64,000 nt of DNA from Rotaria sp. Silwood1 (GCA_905250075.1 CAJNOP010000500.1:62001-126000), one strand, 5' to 3'; positions 51,694 to 63,500 are shown, counted from the first letter of the stretch. Notes: generated from the sequence alone by a model not told the origin. Program-made: numbers and translations.

Positions 51694-52722
51694 ATGGATG
51701 AACAAGAAATTCATATTCGTCATTGTATGCTTTACGAGTTTGATCGAGGTTCAACAGCAGCTGAAGCAACAAGGAATATTCATGCAGTATATAGTGAGGA
51801 AGCGGTCGGCAGTTCCACTTGTCGTCGATGGTTTACCAAGTTCCGTTCGGAAGATACCAGCTTGACGGGTAAACCCGGTTTCGGACGACCTGTAGATTTT
51901 GATGATGAAGCGTTGCAAGCTTTGCTCGATGCTGATCCACGTCAAACAACACGCGAATTAGCCGAACAGCTCAACTGTTCCCACACGACAGTGGAGTGTC
52001 ACCTTCGTGCTCTTGGCAAGGTGCATAAGTACGGATCTTGGGTTCCACACCAATTGTCCACAGACAACTTGGTTCAACGAACATCGATTTGTGCTTCACT
52101 GCTTTCCAGACAGAAGCATAAGCCATTTTTGGAACGAATTATCACTGGAGATGAAAAATGGGTATGTTATGTCAACGTCTGTCGTAGAAGGCAATGGCTT
52201 GATCCTGGCCAAAAACCATTCCCGGACGTAAAGTCAGACTCGTATTCAAAGAAAGTAATGTTATGTGTCTGGTGGGATATGAAAGGTGTCATCTATTTCG
52301 AATTTTTAAATAACCATGAAACGATTAACGCCAATATCTACTCTCAACAGTTACAGCGATGGAATGAAGTTCTACTTCAGAAGCGACCTGTTTTGGCGAA
52401 TCAAAAAGACGTTATCCTCCTCCATGACAACAGTCGACCTCATGTAGCAAAGTTGACTCAGCGAAAAATCGAACAGTTGGGATGGGAAGTTCTTGCGCAC
52501 CCGTCTTGGTCACCAGATCTTGCACCATCCGACTATCATCTGTTCCGATCCCTTCGTCACCATCTAGGCAACAAACACTACGAAGACTTCGACGAGATAA
52601 AAGGTGACCTCACTGCTTTTTTCGAATTACAATCGGCTAGTTTCTACAAACGTGAAATTGAACTATTGCCAACAAGATGGGCTAATGTTGTCGAAAACAA
52701 TGGAGAATATATTGTTGATTGA
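51694..52722 (+). CDS. Mariner transposase
   Basis: Intronless, 342 residues, the normal mariner length. The N-terminal paired-type DNA-binding region has two helix-turn-helix parts (about 1-110, including TTRELAEQLNCSHTTVECHL). The linker motif WVPHQL (116-121) is intact. The catalytic triad is Asp153 (TGDEKW), Asp245 (HDNSRPH) and Asp280 (SPDLAPSD), with 34 residues between the last two: the D,D34D signature. It cuts and pastes the element at TA sites in the nucleus. The last four codons lie inside the right terminal repeat. The first Met is used; upstream in-frame Met codons are absent in the element's leader. Confidence 0.95.
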   Translation: MDEQEIHIRHCMLYEFDRGSTAAEATRNIHAVYSEEAVGSSTCRRWFTKFRSEDTSLTGKPGFGRPVDFDDEALQALLDADPRQTTRELAEQLNCSHTTVECHLRALGKVHKYGSWVPHQLSTDNLVQRTSICASLLSRQKHKPFLERIITGDEKWVCYVNVCRRRQWLDPGQKPFPDVKSDSYSKKVMLCVWWDMKGVIYFEFLNNHETINANIYSQQLQRWNEVLLQKRPVLANQKDVILLHDNSRPHVAKLTQRKIEQLGWEVLAHPSWSPDLAPSDYHLFRSLRHHLGNKHYEDFDEIKGDLTAFFELQSASFYKREIELLPTRWANVVENNGEYIVD

Positions 52723-52797
52723 TGTTTCATATCTTTGTTTAAAAATAAAGTTGTTATTGAACAAGAAAAAAAAACGCTCAGAACTTATGTTCCAACA
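52711..52797 (-). repeat. Right terminal inverted repeat of mariner
   Basis: Inverted copy of the left end. Its inner edge overlaps the transposase stop codon, so the final residues of the protein are fixed by the repeat sequence. Confidence 0.85.
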
Positions 52798-52799
52798 TA

Positions 52800-53822
52800 A
52801 TAGAAACGAGCAACCTATAAGTATATATATATATATGTCCGATTATATCTTACGTAAGTGAATGCTATTTTTTTGTGAGATGTGATGTTCTATCGGAATG
52901 AGAATGCTTACTTCATGTTCCATTATGCAGAAATAGATAACACTGAAATTAATGGCCAGTCGTCGACAGCCGTCTCTCATAGCACTTCGTTCTCACAGAT
53001 GTCGACTGCTGTTTTAAGGATGTGTCGCATAGATAAGATGATTGTATTCGATATAATCGTTCAATCATGTTCTTCCGAATGCTATTTCCTTCGTATGATC
53101 CAGTGGAAATGTTGTAGGTAGCTAAATATTGTATGTAGTTGTAAGAGAATTTTCATACCAAAACGGATGACTAATGTACTTCAAAGGCATTTGCCGTACG
53201 TACTTGAAACCATAACTCAACTCTATTTGCACTGATAGTTGGGTGTGGATCTTCTCTCCACCTACACCAACACCCTATCCCCAAAAATATGTCTCAGTTA
53301 ATACGAAAGACGAATCGAATCACATCGTTGGATAATTGTTTGAGATGTCTAGTCAGTTAAATGATCTACTACTTTAATTGATTTGTTTTATACTTTCTAA
53401 TTCAGCTACAAGAAATAAAAAAATGGGACCGAAACAAAGGATGATTTCTTATTTTCTCAAATAGGACAATTCACCTTTGGCAAAGAAAAATTGAAAATAA
53501 CAAGGTTGCACAAAATTCAACTTCTTGAATCAACAATCTTGTCTACTTCTGATCTCGAAACGAATGGAACAAGATATACTATTGAACTTCATATTTTCGA
53601 ATAAATTCATATCCTATCAAACAAGTTATTAAAAATGATTCATGTAGTACTTTATCATCCACTGGTGTATGTTCATGTCCTCATCATTCATCCGTGATCA
53701 AACTCGACGATACTCACATTGGAATTATTCGTCATTGTTTTCATCGACTACGGGGGCAGCAGTAGACATATATATGGAATAGATATATAATTATTCGAAG
53801 CAAAGAATTTCTTAAATCAAGC
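52800..53822. other. Gene-free accessory DNA
   Basis: No gene. A short open frame (52882-53121) has no motif. It contains telomere-like hairpin 2 and the presumed promoter of the broken F-box gene. Confidence 0.45.
53239..53275. repeat. Telomere-like head-to-head hairpin 2 (short)
   Basis: TTGGGTGTGGA faces TCCACCTACACC and ACACCC across about 8 bases. The smallest of the series. Confidence 0.5.
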
Positions 53823-55194
53823 ATGAACGATTATTCAAATGTTGGTATTCTTGATCTATCCGATGAGATTTTGCTTCTTATTTTGTCCAAACTAAAATAT
53901 GTCTACGTATTATATTCGCTTATGGCTGTCAATGAAAGACTCGATAAAAAAGTATGTGATACTGCTTTTACTCGATCTATCGATTTAGTAACAATATCAC
54001 TGATTGGTGAAAGTAATTCATTAATTCCTCATCTAATGTTGGATCCATTGTGTTTGAATATCTTGCCTCGAATTCATCAGAAAGTATTCTTCGTACTGAT
54101 GATTATCCTAATCTACGCAAACTCAATCTTATTAACCTCGAGTTAAAACAATCATTACACTATTTGAATGGTACATAACTTAGTGCTTTTTCTTTCTCTA
54201 ATTTATTCTGTACATATTAGACGATTCGCCTTTTGCTTACATTTTTAAGAAGCAAATTTCTCATCTTGTTGTCACCGTTATTGATGATACTGACAGTATA
54301 TCATTGGATGATTTGGCTATAGATGTATATGCATGTATATTTACCCTGTTCACAAATTTAACTCATTTGAAGTTTGATATCTACAATACAGAAATGTCTG
54401 TCTACTCGACGGTCGTCTCAGTCAAATGAACACGTTGATTGTTACTATTTGATATATTTTTTGTCATTCGCCAATGAAAATTAACAATATAGTAGGAAAT
54501 GAAAGTCATATCTTCTACTATTTTGTATTCACTTTTTTTCCAGAAAATTTTACATAATCTCAAATGTTTTTCATTGATTTCACGTGCTGTAACAACTACA
54601 TACGATATTCAAATCGTGCCATTACTTCGTCGAATGTCACAACTAGAAAAGCTTACATTATCTCTCAATGTTTACAATTGAATGGCATTCATTGATGGCA
54701 CTCATCTGAACAATGAAGTTCTCAGTCAAATGCCACATCTGCACACATTCTTCTTTGACATTGTTAGTCACAGTGGAATTACCAATGAAGATCAAAAGTC
54801 TATTGATGATATTCGATGCATATTTTTTCAATGCATTGCCTGTTATCGCGACTAGTTTTCAAGCGGAGAAGGACGATGTCACATCTATTCACTTCCATTC
54901 ACGATGAAATATATGTAAAACATAACGAATAATTTTTCTGCCGATATATTATTCATGAGTGTGCGTATTTTGGTTGTAGTTGACTACATATGTACGTCCA
55001 TCCGAGCATAACTTCTTTAATCGAATCTCTCGTTCGTTTCCATTACTCAATAGTATATCTGTATTTAACACAATACAACAGAATGAGAAGCGGACGCGGC
55101 AATCGTATGATCATGAACAAACATCTTCAATCATCAAATTTCCTCGTCTTTCTCGACTCGTTCTCGAGTATGCTCATATCGATTATGTTGAACA
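53823..55194 (+). pseudogene. Broken F-box/LRR-type gene
   Basis: Begins with an F-box (LDLSDEILLLILSKL, YVLYSLMAVNERLDKKV), then a frameshift near 54050 moves to the frame with RTDDYPNLRKLNLINLELKQ. An intron (about 54170-54221) leads to SPFAYIFKKQISHLVV and TNLTHLKFDIYN. A second frameshift falls near 54410, and in-frame stops occur at 54679 and 54852. The last legible exon ends FPRLSRLVLEYAHIDYVEQ at 55194, directly against telomere-like hairpin 3. In working copies such proteins recruit targets to SCF ubiquitin ligases; this copy cannot make a full protein. Splice sites are still readable, so decay is fairly recent. Confidence 0.7.
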
Positions 55195-55275
55195 GGGTGT
55201 GGGCTGTGGGTCTGGATGTGCGTGGGTGTGGGTGTGGTGCTTCTCCTCATCAATGCCCACACCCATCCACACCCT
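55195..55275. repeat. Telomere-like head-to-head hairpin 3
   Basis: GGGTGTGGGCTGTGGG and further GTGGGTGTGGGTGTGG units face GCCCACACCCATCCACACCC across about 20 bases; the right tip is followed by CTCGAG. It interrupts the F-box gene copy. Confidence 0.8.
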
Positions 55276-55424
55276 CGAGTGGGTTTCAGTCTCTGACTCT
55301 CAACACGACTCTCCAAGAATGGATGTTGGAAAAGGATTCAGCCCACCTTCCTCGCTGTAGGTGTGGATAAAGCGTCCATACCGCGTTCCCTTTACGTGGA
55401 TGAGGGGAAAGGTCTTCATTGAAA

Positions 55425-55690
55425 ACTTGAATAGTTAAATAGTCGCAATTCAACTCTTTAACTATTCAAGTATTCGACCATTCAAGTATTTAGCTTAACT
55501 ATTCAAGTCTGCAACAGTTGCAGGCTTGAATAGTTAAGCTGAATACTTCAATATCTTAATGCTCGAATAGTTGAGTTGAATACTTCAATACTACAATGGT
55601 TGTATACTTGAGTAGTTGAATAGTTGCATTACAACTATGGAAGTATTGAATTATTCAAGTATTCAGCCCAATTATTCAAGCATGCAACAG
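55425..55690. repeat. AT-rich palindromic repeat block (AATAGTTGAATACTT family)
   Basis: About 265 bases built from repeated and inverted copies of ACTTGAATAGTTGAA-like units. A near-perfect hairpin lies at 55492-55540 (AGCTTAACTATTCAAG against CTTGAATAGTTAAGCT). Further units run to 55690. It sits exactly between hairpins 3 and 4. Confidence 0.75.
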
Positions 55691-55700
55691 CTGCATACTC

Positions 55701-55752
55701 GAGGGTGTGGGTGTGGTTAGGTGTTAAATTATTGTCAACATCCACACCCATA
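55701..55752. repeat. Telomere-like head-to-head hairpin 4, split by a MITE
   Basis: GAGGGTGTGGGTGTGG faces CATCCACACCCATA across about 25 bases. The left tip is preceded by CTC, giving the CTCGAG also seen beside hairpin 3. A hAT-type MITE has inserted in its right edge and duplicated CACCCATA. Confidence 0.75.
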
Positions 55753-55951
55753 CAGTGGCGGATTTAGGGGGGGGGGGCGCTTGGGGCGATCGCCCCCATT
55801 CACAAAAACAATTTTCGATTTTTCCCAGCAGAAAAGACTTAAAAATAGAGTGCATACTACTACTAATGAACTTCAAAACTCGATTTTTGGTCAAAATCGC
55901 CCCATATCTATCAAATCGCCCCTTATCAAAAAAATCCTGGATCCGCCGCTG
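55753..55951. mobile_element. hAT-type MITE with 8-bp target duplication
   Basis: 199 bp. Ends CAGTGGCGGATTTAGG and CCTGGATCCGCCGCTG are inverted copies with three differences. The perfect 8-base duplication CACCCATA lies at 55745-55752 and 55952-55959. The interior has a G-run and mirrored CGATCGCCCC / GGGGCGATTTTG-like segments. No transposase. Confidence 0.9.
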
Positions 55952-55959
55952 CACCCATA

Positions 55960-56972
55960 ATGATTTTTATCTATTGCGCATTTTATTTATTATTTAGCTA
56001 TCAGTACATTTCCTGGTATCTTACTCTGAAGTGGAATTTTTATTGCTACTTGGCAATAAGTATTTCATTGTTTGCCATCTCAAACATTTCGCTCTGATTG
56101 AAAGCAAACAAGCTATCAGTATTAATAAAAATGTTGCAATATAAATGAGAGATTGATATCTATGTGTATCGCTCCTAGTTACATACATTCATTACAATGA
56201 AGTGGATAGGATTATGAAAAAATACAGCCAATTTGCTTTCGAGAATTGCTTGCAGCTATTTACAATTTATTTACGTCTGTTACATAAAATCAAGCGTTTG
56301 ATTATGATGAATGTTATTCGAACGTGCACTCTGCTATCAGTAAGTCATACAGAAACAGTAAGTGTTATTAATGACTTTACAGAGGTTTCGATCTGTAGCA
56401 ACGTCTTTCAAACATTAAATTTCAAAATTTTAGCCTTCAGCAAGATTCATGCATAAATGAAATTCCGTGATGGAATAAATGTGAAGCTGAGTAGAAATAT
56501 GTTAGTTTCAATCCCTTCAGATACTGTATTTGGATCGAAACATTCTAAAATTACATCCGTTCAAAATTTTGAAAAATGCTGATGATTTCCATATAGTTCT
56601 GTCTTTTTTCACTGTTGGCTCTATTAATTTTTAAAATAATACTTTGTTCTCATATTACCTCGAACACTAATTTGAATAATGAAGCCTCATCGACTCGAGA
56701 AACATTCGCCTATTGGACTTTCGGAAACCGAGAGCTTGCTTTTTGAAAGAGACTTAGATAATGTTGTGAATGTACCTCTTTTTGTCGTCAATTATAATAA
56801 TTGCCATTGCTATATTTTTTTATTCTATTCGTAATGAATTAGAGATATAGATTTTAAGTTTTGTAAATTTCAGCTTCCTGCTTTACAAAAAGACATTTTA
56901 GTGGTAATTAAGGCTTATGTTACTATTTCCGAAAGGCTTGTATTTTAATATTTATTCGTTCAATTCGACAAT
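55960..56972. other. Gene-free accessory DNA
   Basis: An open stretch at 56202-56456 (IYLRLLHKIKRLIMMNVIR) might be a relic of a coding exon, but no family or splice partner is recognised. The rest is AT-rich. Confidence 0.4.
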
Positions 56973-57116
56973 AGGGTGAGGGTGTGGGTGTGGGTGGGTG
57001 GTGTGAGTGTGGGTGGGATGTGGGTATTGATCTAATAATGGCTACTCCTACACCCATAATTACCCACACCCACCATCACCCACACCCACACCCACACCCT
57101 CACACCCACACCCTCG
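56973..57116. repeat. Telomere-like head-to-head hairpin 5 (largest)
   Basis: About 55 bases of GGGTGTGGGTGTGGGTGGG-type units, a 35-base centre, then about 55 bases of CCCACACCCACACCC-type units ending CACCCTCG. The clearest of the series. Confidence 0.85.
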
Positions 57117-57568
57117 TGTGACGAATTGATCGGTCGCCTCAATTGCGCATCTTTTGGGGAAAAATATTCAATATTATATGATTGTTCTGTACTTAGATAT
57201 AATCATTTTGGTCCACTTGGTACTTCTTCTATTTCTCAATATATGTAAAAGGTTCCAGAACTTTATCTTTCATATGATCAATTTTGTATTTTTTTTCAAA
57301 AGAAGTTATCAATCATTGCTTGTACTGCAGTGATGTGGCTTCATCGTTGACCCGTACTGTACATTTAGCCAACGAATAAAGCTTCTCGATTGAGAGAATA
57401 TGTTTTGAGAAGAAAAACAATCACAAAAAAATCCCACATAAATACACCGAATTGTGGATAGACAAAATAAAAAAGAGATATCCATTGAGTGAAATCGATA
57501 ATCGAGTTTGATTGTGAAATATCATTCAACGTCTAACGTATGCAAATTTCGAAGAATATTGTACTTGC
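57117..57568. other. 3' flank of the large gene
   Basis: AT-rich, no gene. It contains the 3' untranslated region of the minus-strand gene that ends at 57569. Confidence 0.5.
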
Positions 57569-60500
57569 TCATGACGTCTTGGTAGAGATGACGTTGCTCA
57601 GGATGCTAAATAAACTATCTTTCATTCTGATTAAATCTAAAGCATTTTTTCTCGTACCTATCGACGATGGTAGTGGCACTTTTTCTCCATGAGAATACTT
57701 GATTCGATGTTTATCGGTTTTATCACTGCAGCCTTGCTGATATCGACATGGAACAAGATAATCGGGCAAATCCGAATGACGGTGCTGAGCGCGATGAATC
57801 GGATTTCCGCGTTCGCGACATATTTTGTTATACTGGCATATGGGTACCAAATGTGAAATATGCTCAAGATGGGGATGATCAGGAATACTTCGACATAATT
57901 CCGAAAAGCGACAAGGATGAGAGTATTTTTCATTGTGCTCTTTGGAATCTGAGTATTGTAATAGGCAGTTGATAGAATTGGAACATGGCTTTCGCGATGG
58001 CGGCTCACTGCCGAAGATCTTGCCTTTTACCTGATTCCAGAGTGATTTTGCTGGCGATTGTTCATTGTCTGGCATGGAATTCGGAGCAACGGCGGGATCA
58101 TGTTTTGATTTTGATGGCACTGCTTTACTATCTTGTTTAAATTCTTTATCGAAAGATGGATGATATTCTGGAATAGGTTGATGTCTAATGACCAAGTTTC
58201 GCACTGGCACTATCCGAGCGCCTCCACTGATATGAATATAATCAAGTGTGTCTAAATTAAGTTCAGATTGCTGAAATGTACAGGCAATTGTCTGATGATT
58301 ATAAATGCTGTTTGATCCAGCATGTGCCAATATGACTTCTCTAGTTTTGAATTTGATAATAAGACAGTAAGTAATGTAGTCATCGGTGTTGCAACCACGA
58401 TGGAACGAATTCGACATAGCTTTCATACGTTGACGATCTTGCATGATCATATCGTGATGATATGGACGATAATTACTAATGTACGAATAGGATTCATGAC
58501 CAGTAACGTCACTATGATTGAGAGAGATGTTGGCAATATAACATGTGAGACATTGCAGTCCCCTTTGTTCGACAGCGAGATCGATGAATTCATTGGATAC
58601 AGTCAACATCATGTCACCACCCAGGGCTTTCCAGTAAATAAAGATGGTATCACTTTGACCGTGTTGCTCTTGATATTGACGGTACGATTGTGAGATGGTC
58701 ATGGGTATGGCAACTTGCTGTTCAAACTTGCTAGCAGGCAACGTGATAAGGGTACCTTGAGGTGAATAGAAGCTACTGTCAGCAAACTTCTTCATGATTT
58801 CGTCGATCACGTATGCTTGATAAGGGACACGAGTCGGATCCAGTTGATTCAGAGCGTTAAGATCAACTTTGTGAGATGTAATGGTGAGATGACCACGGAA
58901 AATTCCTTTAGCTAGTTGTTGCGCAGATGGTGTCAACGAATAAAACACAGTTGTAGGCATGTAAATATGATCGATGTAGTCCAAAGGTATCAGTTGCGGT
59001 AAATGCATTTCGAACACTTGATGAGAGTCGATATTCAACCATCGCTGTTGAATTTCGTTGAGATCAACATTCATCGTCTTTTTCTTTTGGCCGGTCAATG
59101 CCATGAGTTCAATCGCAGCCGCCTCTTCGTAGCCTGACACAGAACAATGCAATTTATTCCAATTAAATTGCTGAATTCGAGCTTTATCTGAGCCCGGATC
59201 TTTCAGCCATGGTCTCATTTTATATGCATTGGTACTGGCACCAAATGTGGTTGCTGCTTGAATCGAAAAGTTAGTGTCCGGATGATAGATGAGCTCACGT
59301 TTGAAAACGATAAAAACATCACCGTAATAATGTCCCAAATGTGGACCCAAAATACTAAAAACATGTCTGTTAGTGCCCAGTGTCTCATCGGGTCCGTGTC
59401 CAATACCCATCGGATTCGAATGAAGCCGGAGAGAGGCTTGCGTAATTTCTGTGGCATGTGCTCGAATAGTTGCAATTTCATCTGCTTTGAGAAATAATTT
59501 TAATTGTGTTTCTTTCACATTAACAATATATATCTGTTGATCATGCGTTGGCGAATGATGAACAACATTAGCCATATGTGGGGTGACAACACCATGAACT
59601 ACTGGGAATAATGCGGACCTTTTGGGAACAACCTTGTCGAATTCGATAGCCACCAACGCTCGAATAAAATCCCGACCGTGGTTTTGCAAAGCTTGATTGT
59701 TGTGATGATCGAATATTTGTCGGACTTGATTATGCTGTTCGACAGCATTAGCCACAAATTGTGCTTCACGTAACAGATTCATATAATCTCGACTCATAAC
59801 ATGGCCATGAACGAGAATCGATTCGAAAATGACCTTGCTGCATCGATGAATAGGCTGTAATGCACGAATCCATTCAATGAGCTTTTGTGGGATGGCAATC
59901 TTCGATTCTTTCCATTTCTCAGCTTCGACATAGGCGCGAACCGTTTTTATCATTTTATATTGATTCCGTACAAAGTTGACATGTTTATTGAGACTAAAAT
60001 AGCGCACCACACCGATATGTTTATAATTGCCAGCGTGACGGAAGCGTATCATGTGATCGTGATTCAATCGATCGTGGCATTCAGATCCGAGATATTTACA
60101 TAAGTATCGAATATCAGGCAATTTGGGATGCGAAAATGAATTAAGATGTTCTTCATCGGTTAGTTTGGAGCATTTGTCTAGGTCAGGACACATCTTTCGT
60201 GCAATGTGAATCGAAGTGCAAGCATGTAGTTCCGTCGTATTGCTGCATTGTCGTCCGAATGGACACACGTGTGAGAATTTGATACAATGTTCTTCGATCT
60301 CTCGTCTCAACGTGGCATTAGGATCTCTCTTTGCCTGCAAGAACTCGCCATAATATCGACATGAGAAAGGCGTTAAAGGGCAAGGCTGATAGAAGGGATG
60401 TGATTGATCATTGAAGTGTTCCTGATCGTGAAAATTGACGCAATAGGCACCGAATGGGCAGTTGAGTTTGCAATGACGATAAGAACGGCAATGTTCCGTG

Positions 60501-63500
60501 TCACGTTTACGAAACAACAAAAATTTGGTGGGACCATCTTTGCACATCGGTAAATGGCGATATTGAAACAAATGAGCTTTACTCATGTCCGTACAATCGC
60601 TATTTCGAGGACAAAACTCCGGATGGTCATATTGACGAATATGCTTTTCGTCTTTAGTAAGTGCACATTCGCCACCACGTTGACATCTGGTACGATGAAT
60701 AAAGAGGCTCCGATGCATTTCATCTTTGAGCACTTGATCACATGTGCCATGTTGAGGGCACAAGGGCGGGTGAGAGTATGATCGACAATGTTGCGTGTCG
60801 CCCAATTCGTGACATTCGGCTCCATATTGACAAGGAGACAAGCCGAAGATGTACACTTCATCTATGATCATCTTTCCTCGATCCTTACCCACAATTCTGA
60901 AGGGGCCACTGGCTATACCGACGCCCAGTTCACGAGTCGTTGCATCCACACGTAGTCCATCAAGTATGCGCCTGAATGGAAGATAGTTTCCATCTGGATT
61001 GTGCTGATTGCCCGCGTTGTGATCGTCAACAATAGCAAAATGAATTGTCTTGAAATAGCCAGCATATTGTTGGATAACTGACTTGAAAATAACAGCCACA
61101 TGAGTAGGTGGATTTCTGAATGCACCACAGCCGAGAGCCGAGAGAACGAGACAATCATGGTGACGACAATGAGTAATGGCGAAGAGATTTTCGATTTTCT
61201 TTCGCGTGCCCATGGCATTTTTTCCTGTGAGTAAACTTTTGTCATTCCGCTTCAATTCCGGCTGTTGATAAGCGGCCACAGCGATAGCACATACATCGTA
61301 GACAGGCTTCTCGAGGTAGGCATATCCCGTGTCTTCCGTATTACGAAACACAGTAATACCTGACGTGTAGATTGCACCGAATTCTTCAATCGGATACATG
61401 CTCTGATTAGCTGCCAACATTTTTTCTTCGCCATTCGCTGTGCACCAATAACGTTCGGCTTGCTTGCTGTCATCGAGTTCTGCGTCAAGACTCAGACAAT
61501 AGTTGGATCGTCGAAATAGATTCTCTTCTTGAGCTCCCGCTCCTTGTCGATATCCACCGCCAGGCGTTGTTGCATTGGCCATGTTGAGTAGTACTGGCCG
61601 ATTTCCGGCTGCTGCTAGCGTTTCATAAACAAGCAAACAATCACTGTTCACCACTTCTACTGTCGTGAACGAAAATGGAGGTTTAAGAGAAGGCTCGGTC
61701 ACTTGTCCGAATGCGAGTTTTGACCGATGATTGTAGGCTATGGTTTTCAACGGTTCAAATTTCAATTTGATCTCCTTTTTATTCCCACCAGTTTCCACAG
61801 TATAACTTTTCTTATGAATCACGCCGAGCGTGTTAAGCATTGTTGTAACGCGTAGCAAATGCCTTTTTCGATCACTCTGTTGATCACGCACGCCTTTAAC
61901 ACACTCAAATTGTTGAAGCCAATATTTGGCATTCCATTTGTATTTGAAAATGGGATGTTGTGGAGTAACCACGAATTGCATGATGTCAGGTTTTTTTACG
62001 TCGAGCATTTGCATTTCATACCAGTTGTCGGCATTTATCTCGCTATTTTCTGGATCGTTGAGAATGACTGTATATGGATCGATGTGCATCGAATAGTTGG
62101 TGACACGTAATGCGCCCACAATCAAACATTGATCGTATACAGATCTATCATTGAGTTCGATAATGAGTTTTTCACCTGTTTGTGTGTGTTTGGTGACAGT
62201 ATTTTGAAATTGTCTATGTTGGATGATGAGATTAATCGGAACAGAACGTGACACTGGATGGATGACAACGCGAAAAGCAAGTCGTGTCTTTTTGGTACAA
62301 ATCTGGTTGTTGAGAGAGATATAATCGATATTCATCCATTTACGAGCTGCGTTGACTGCTAGTACGACAGCACTCGACGCTTCTTTGTTGTACTGAACAT
62401 AGAGTGTTTGTTGATCATACTGATCATTCATATGTGCATTAATAGCTTTGGTAATCTCAACGGCAGTGATATTCTGTGGCAGATCTTCGACAAAACTGCA
62501 GTCAGCTCTTAGGTAAACATTAGCAAATTGTCCATTGACTTTAAAGACATCGACCGTTCGTACCGTGAGAAGTTCTTCGAGAGAGCGAGATATTATTTTG
62601 AATATGTTCGGAAATAGTACAGAAATTTGTTCACATGTCGGTGACTGAGACGATTGACTTAGTTGTGCCCAACGGCGAGCAACTTCAACTACAGTTTCGG
62701 CTTCTTGCTTTTTTTGATCAAAAACTAAATAGGAAATGAGTTCCAGTTGTTCAACGAACGAAATAATGATATTTGTTTCAGGATCAAGAATGGTTGATCG
62801 AACTATATTGAGAAGAGCATGTTTGTCAGTGCTTTTGGACACAAATACAATGCCGACACCGATGCTGGAATGACATTTGATCTTGGCAACTTTAATATGG
62901 TGATTGCTATTGAGACGTTCATTGATCATTTGTTCCAATTTTGTATCGGCCACATCAGCGGGTAGATCAGGAATGTAGACAAATGCTTCATGTTTAGGAA
63001 CCGGTGCATATTTGCTTGATTTAAGCACGGTGTCTTTAACGTAGGGTAGTCCAGTGTCTGTTGTCAGTGACGCTCGAGCAGTCGATGGATGCAGGTGCGA
63101 ATCAGGCTGCGGAGTATCCGGACACAATACTGGTTGTACAAAATCTGTACGCATTCCTTGGTGGCGCCGTTCTGGTCGTGTGCCTTCATGACAAATTGTA
63201 CAACGCTTGTTATCATCAGTATTATGGAACGTACACACATGGCATTCCCATTCGGTAGATAACTGATCTAGTAACTGCTGTGCTCGTTGTGTAGATTGGT
63301 GAGAGATAACGTCGATTCTTGAAGCTGACGATGACGGGGCATGGGTTTGGAGAGAAGCAGCTGCAGATGCATATGGAGGCACAGATACTGACGAAGCAGT
63401 GGCAGAAGATTGTAGCGGTTGGTCATTGGACGCGTCAGCATGATAGCTTGAATTAGGTGCTGGTTGACTTTTAATAGACGCCGATAGGGCACGAGGCGTG

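Larger units (their letters stand above)
51358..52797 (+). mobile_element. Intact mariner transposon
   Basis: A 1440-bp element between TA dinucleotides (51356-51357 and 52798-52799). Terminal inverted repeats of about 87 bp (51358-51443, 52711-52797) start GGTTGGAACATAAGTTCTGA and carry the mariner TTAGGTTGG-type end. The single gene is an uninterrupted transposase. Near-identity of the two repeats and the open frame suggest a recent insertion. Confidence 0.92.

Noticed and set aside
54980-55370. A 126-residue protein with a GCGWVWVW-like run
   Set aside because: It is the last F-box pseudogene exon running on into telomere-like GTGGGT repeats.
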